Positions 61,559 through 64,000 of a stretch of DNA of 64,000 bases are shown in pieces (position 1 is the first letter of the stretch; each line of letters starts with the position of its first letter). The DNA is taken from assembly GCF_001428505.1 (NCBI RefSeq), contig NZ_LMHU01000005.1, forward strand, positions 310,001 to 374,000. The letters are read 5' to 3'. Both the position numbers and the translations under genes were made by a program. The notes below the pieces were generated by a model. That model saw only the letters and a program-made list of their open reading frames with translations, did not search any database and had not been told where the DNA came from. Source of the stretch: Terrabacter sp. Root181. GTDB taxonomy: Bacteria; Actinomycetota; Actinomycetes; Actinomycetales; Dermatophilaceae.

Positions 61559-62829
61559 CACAGGGTTTCCTTCGCAGATAGGTGGTCGACGAGTGGCCTG
61601 GGCCGAGGCGCGGTGGGAACGGCGACGGCCCGCCGGAGGGCAGCTGCCCGCGTCGCGCAGTCGGCCACGACCACGGCCGCCTCGGCCGTTCGCGGCCCGG
61701 ACAGAGGCTGCCGGCCGGGTTCGGTGCGGCAGCCGTGCAGGTCACGCAGGGCGGCGGCGACGCAGGCGGCATACACCGTCTGCTTGGCGGCTTCGCCCCC
61801 GAGGGAGAGGGTGACGGTGAGGCGGCGCGAGGCGCCGAAGTGCCTCCCGCGTCCCATCGCCTCGGCGTCACCGGCGACGTCGTCGGCCTGCACGCCGACG
61901 TGCCATCCGTCCAGGCCACGGCCGAGGCCGGCGAGCTCAGGGCTGGCCACGAGGGCGCGCACCGCGCTCTCGCCGGCGGGGTCGACGTGCAGGTCGAGCA
62001 CGGCCTCGACGGGGATCCACCCAGCGATCCGCGCCTCCGCGCTGCCGTAGTCGATGCGCATCAGCTGGCGCTCGCAGCGATGGGCGTGGGTGAAGGAGTG
62101 CGTATGCGTGGCCAGGCAGTCGCCGTGCGTCACCGTCGCGGTGACGAGGTCGGGCGACGGCCAGCCCTGTCGCGAGGTGGACACGGCGGTCACCGAGGTG
62201 GCCGGTTCGGTCACGAACATGGTCGCGGCGTCGAAGAAGTGCACGCCGTGCTCGACGAAGATGCCACCCGAGCTCGCCTCGTCCCAGAACCAGTGGTCGC
62301 GGGGCAGGCTCTCGTCCGCGGCGTCGTTCTCGAAGAGGAAACGAACCGGCTCGAGGCCGAGGTGGTGCTGCACGGTCTGGATCGCGCGGAGCAGGGGGTT
62401 GTAGCGCATGACGTGGTCGACGACCACGACGCGGTCGAGCGACTCCGCGAGCGCGCGGGTCTGCGCGGCCTCGCCCGGCGTGGCGGCCAGGGGCTTCTCA
62501 CAGAAGACGTCCTTGCCGGCGCGGAGGGCCGCCTGCGCCAGCTCCGCGTGCGTGTGGGGTGGGGTGGCGATGACCACCGCGTCGACGTCGGCGGCCACGA
62601 GCGCCTCCTCGACGGTGGTGGCGCGGCAGCCGGCGTCGGCGGCCAGGCGGGCGCCCTGCTCGCTGGCGATGTCGGCGACGACGACGGGTGCGACCTGAGG
62701 CACGTTCCTCGTGACGTCGAGGATGAACCGACCGAACCGGCCCGCCCCGACCAGGGCGAGTCGTGTCGGGGCTCCCGGCCGGTCACCTCTCCGGGGCGGG
62801 CCCGAACCTGGGGTCGACCTGTCGCTCAT
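61558..62829 (-). CDS. Gfo/Idh/MocA oxidoreductase of the glycan operon
   Basis: The protein has 423 residues. The Rossmann motif LALVGAGRFGRF and the signature FCEKPLAAT identify the family; VVVDHVMRYNP and GGIFVEHGVHFFD give the catalytic Lys/His region. A C-terminal extension of about 70 residues (PLSGPRTAEAAVVVADCATRAA) is longer than usual. It likely oxidises a sugar or sugar derivative from the imported glycan. GGGGTGA lies 7 nt before ATG 62829, 7 nt after the permease stop. Confidence 0.87.
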   Translation of the reverse strand: MSDRSTPGSGPPRRGDRPGAPTRLALVGAGRFGRFILDVTRNVPQVAPVVVADIASEQGARLAADAGCRATTVEEALVAADVDAVVIATPPHTHAELAQAALRAGKDVFCEKPLAATPGEAAQTRALAESLDRVVVVDHVMRYNPLLRAIQTVQHHLGLEPVRFLFENDAADESLPRDHWFWDEASSGGIFVEHGVHFFDAATMFVTEPATSVTAVSTSRQGWPSPDLVTATVTHGDCLATHTHSFTHAHRCERQLMRIDYGSAEARIAGWIPVEAVLDLHVDPAGESAVRALVASPELAGLGRGLDGWHVGVQADDVAGDAEAMGRGRHFGASRRLTVTLSLGGEAAKQTVYAACVAAALRDLHGCRTEPGRQPLSGPRTAEAAVVVADCATRAAALRRAVAVPTAPRPRPLVDHLSAKETL

Positions 62830-62836
62830 CGACGGG

Positions 62837-63730
62837 TCACCCCTTCACCGCGCCGCCGACGACGCTGGCGACGAGGTAGCGCTGCAGGAAGACGTAGGTC
62901 GCGACGAGCGGCGCGGCCACGATCATGGTCGCGGCCGACAGGAGGCTCCACTGGCTGACGTAGGTGCCCTTGAACGCGAACAGCCCCAGCGTCACCGGCG
63001 ACTTCGACGCGTCGGGCAGCAGGATCGTGGCGAGGATGATGTCGTTCCAGACGCCGATGGCCTGGAGGATGAAGACCGTCGCGAGGACCGGCTTGATGAG
63101 GGTGGGCAGGAACCCGAAGACGTAGCGCACGTAGCCGACCCCGTCGAGAGCCGCGGCCTCGTCGATCTCCCTGGGTACCGACTTGAGGTAGCCGGTCACG
63201 AGCAGCGGGCCGACGCCCACACCCGACGCCATGATGAGGATGTAGCCCAGCCGGGTGTCGTAGAGGTTGAGGCGCAACGCGAGCTGGAAGACCGTGATCA
63301 GCGTGTTGGGCAGGAAGAGCATCGCCGCGAAGGTCGCGTTCCACAGTCGCGTGTGCTTGACGTAGCCACGAGCCACCGGGAACCCGACGAGCAGCGACAC
63401 CACGGTGCCGAGGCTGGCCGCGACGAAGGTGTAGAGGACGCTGTTGAGCAGGTACGACGCGAAGTTGCCCTTGTCGACAGCCGTCGCGAAGTTCGAGAAC
63501 TGGGGCGCGGTGACGAGGCCGGTGGGATCGGAGATGAACTCTGCGTCGGACTTCAGCGCCGTGTTGACGAGGAACAGCAACGGGTAGAGGTACATGACCA
63601 CGACCAGGACCAGGAGCGCATAGAGGACGACCTTGCCCCGCTGGGGCGCCGACCCGCCGCGGATCGGCGGGTTGTCCTCGACGCTCACGACGCCGCCACC
63701 GACCGCCGTCGGCGCATTGATGGCGCTCAC
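62837..63730 (-). CDS. Carbohydrate ABC transporter permease (MalG type)
   Basis: The protein has 297 residues. About six membrane segments and the EAA loop EIDEAAALDGVGYVRYVFGF, which docks the ATPase, identify a CUT1 MalG-type subunit. GTG 63730 overlaps the upstream permease stop (GTGA). It partners the truncated permease at the window edge; the binding protein and ATPase must lie outside. Transport of a mannose-containing oligosaccharide is inferred from the neighbouring GH130. Confidence 0.93.
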   Translation of the reverse strand: MSAINAPTAVGGGVVSVEDNPPIRGGSAPQRGKVVLYALLVLVVVMYLYPLLFLVNTALKSDAEFISDPTGLVTAPQFSNFATAVDKGNFASYLLNSVLYTFVAASLGTVVSLLVGFPVARGYVKHTRLWNATFAAMLFLPNTLITVFQLALRLNLYDTRLGYILIMASGVGVGPLLVTGYLKSVPREIDEAAALDGVGYVRYVFGFLPTLIKPVLATVFILQAIGVWNDIILATILLPDASKSPVTLGLFAFKGTYVSQWSLLSAATMIVAAPLVATYVFLQRYLVASVVGGAVKG

Positions 63731-64000
63731 AGCGCGGTCTCCTTCCGGCGCAGGTACACCAAGGTGGCCAGCGAGACGATCATCACGATGACGAACTGGA
63801 CCATCGAGATGGCTGCCGCGTAGCCCTGGGACTGGGCCGTGCCGCCCTGGGCCCCGCCGAAGCCCTGGGTGAAGATCGCCAGCGAGAGCACCTGGGTCGC
63901 GGGGTTGATGGGGCCGGTCAGCACGTAGATGAGCTGGTAGCTCTGCAGTGCGCCGATGAGTGACAGCAGCGTGTTGGCGGTGATCGAGGGCGCCAGCAGG
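63727..64000 (-). CDS. Carbohydrate ABC transporter permease, C-terminal part (MalF type)
   Basis: About 90 C-terminal residues are visible; the gene continues past the right edge. LLSLIGALQSYQLIYVLTGP and a last membrane segment (MVQFVIVMIVSLATLVYL) ending RRKETAL are typical of MalF-type CUT1 permeases. It overlaps the MalG-type gene by 4 nt. Confidence 0.88.
   Translation of the reverse strand, partial: LLAPSITANTLLSLIGALQSYQLIYVLTGPINPATQVLSLAIFTQGFGGAQGGTAQSQGYAAAISMVQFVIVMIVSLATLVYLRRKETAL

Overview
The window is about 72% GC by eye and has very dense coding on both strands. Third codon positions are mostly G or C, GTG starts are common, starts are led either by purine-rich Shine-Dalgarno sequences or by no leader at all, and F420-dependent enzyme families occur. 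This points to an actinobacterium; gene content and style fit the Intrasporangiaceae or a nearby group of Micrococcales, but no rRNA or marker gene settles the genus.

Layout. 1-2.9 kb: the last codons of a probable serS, then a secreted protein made of seven Ig-like repeats and two Cys/Trp C-terminal modules. 2.9-19.2 kb: a myo-inositol catabolic locus. Leftward run substrate-binding protein, permease, ATPase, a universal stress protein, a GntR/UTRA regulator and a Gfo/Idh/MocA oxidoreductase. Rightward, from an AT-rich divergent promoter region at about 8.54-8.61 kb, runs a nine-gene chain: dehydrogenase, iolC, Cgl0159-type aldolase candidate, iolB, iolD, iolH, mmsA, iolE, iolG. Most of the early genes overlap by 4 nt. 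Together they would import inositol, oxidise and dehydrate it, open the ring, isomerise, phosphorylate and cleave the product, and oxidise malonate semialdehyde.

19.3-27.9 kb: VanZ-like and VanY-like genes facing away from a response regulator/histidine kinase pair, then a stress-flavoured block with a ferritin-like PA2169 protein and two paralogous GAF-ANTAR regulators flanking two small membrane proteins. 27.9-44.9 kb: a patchwork of single small enzymes and regulators, many apparently on leaderless transcripts. It holds three dihydrofolate-reductase-family proteins, an LLM and two DDN-type F420 proteins, hydrolases, a patatin, MerR, DUF309, DUF4037, YdeI, VOC and aldo/keto reductase, plus a glycosyltransferase/methyltransferase pair. 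A partial duplication of the ydeI-like gene lies 3.3 kb from its parent.

45.3-54.7 kb: one 3139-residue secreted SpvB/FG-GAP/RHS protein. 54.8-64 kb: a flavo-haem ferredoxin reductase, a secreted propeller-like protein, and a leftward carbohydrate operon (two ABC permeases, Gfo oxidoreductase, GH130 enzyme, Tat-exported protein) that runs off the window edge.

The most unusual signals are the giant RHS protein with an unrecognised C-terminal domain and no immunity partner, a family of three look-alike hairpins at gene ends, a heavily over-represented GTATGCC word that seems to override codon choice, and a candidate leaderless 10-residue leader peptide fused by TGATG to a P-loop kinase gene. 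No CRISPR array, tRNA, rRNA, insertion sequence or phage module was seen.
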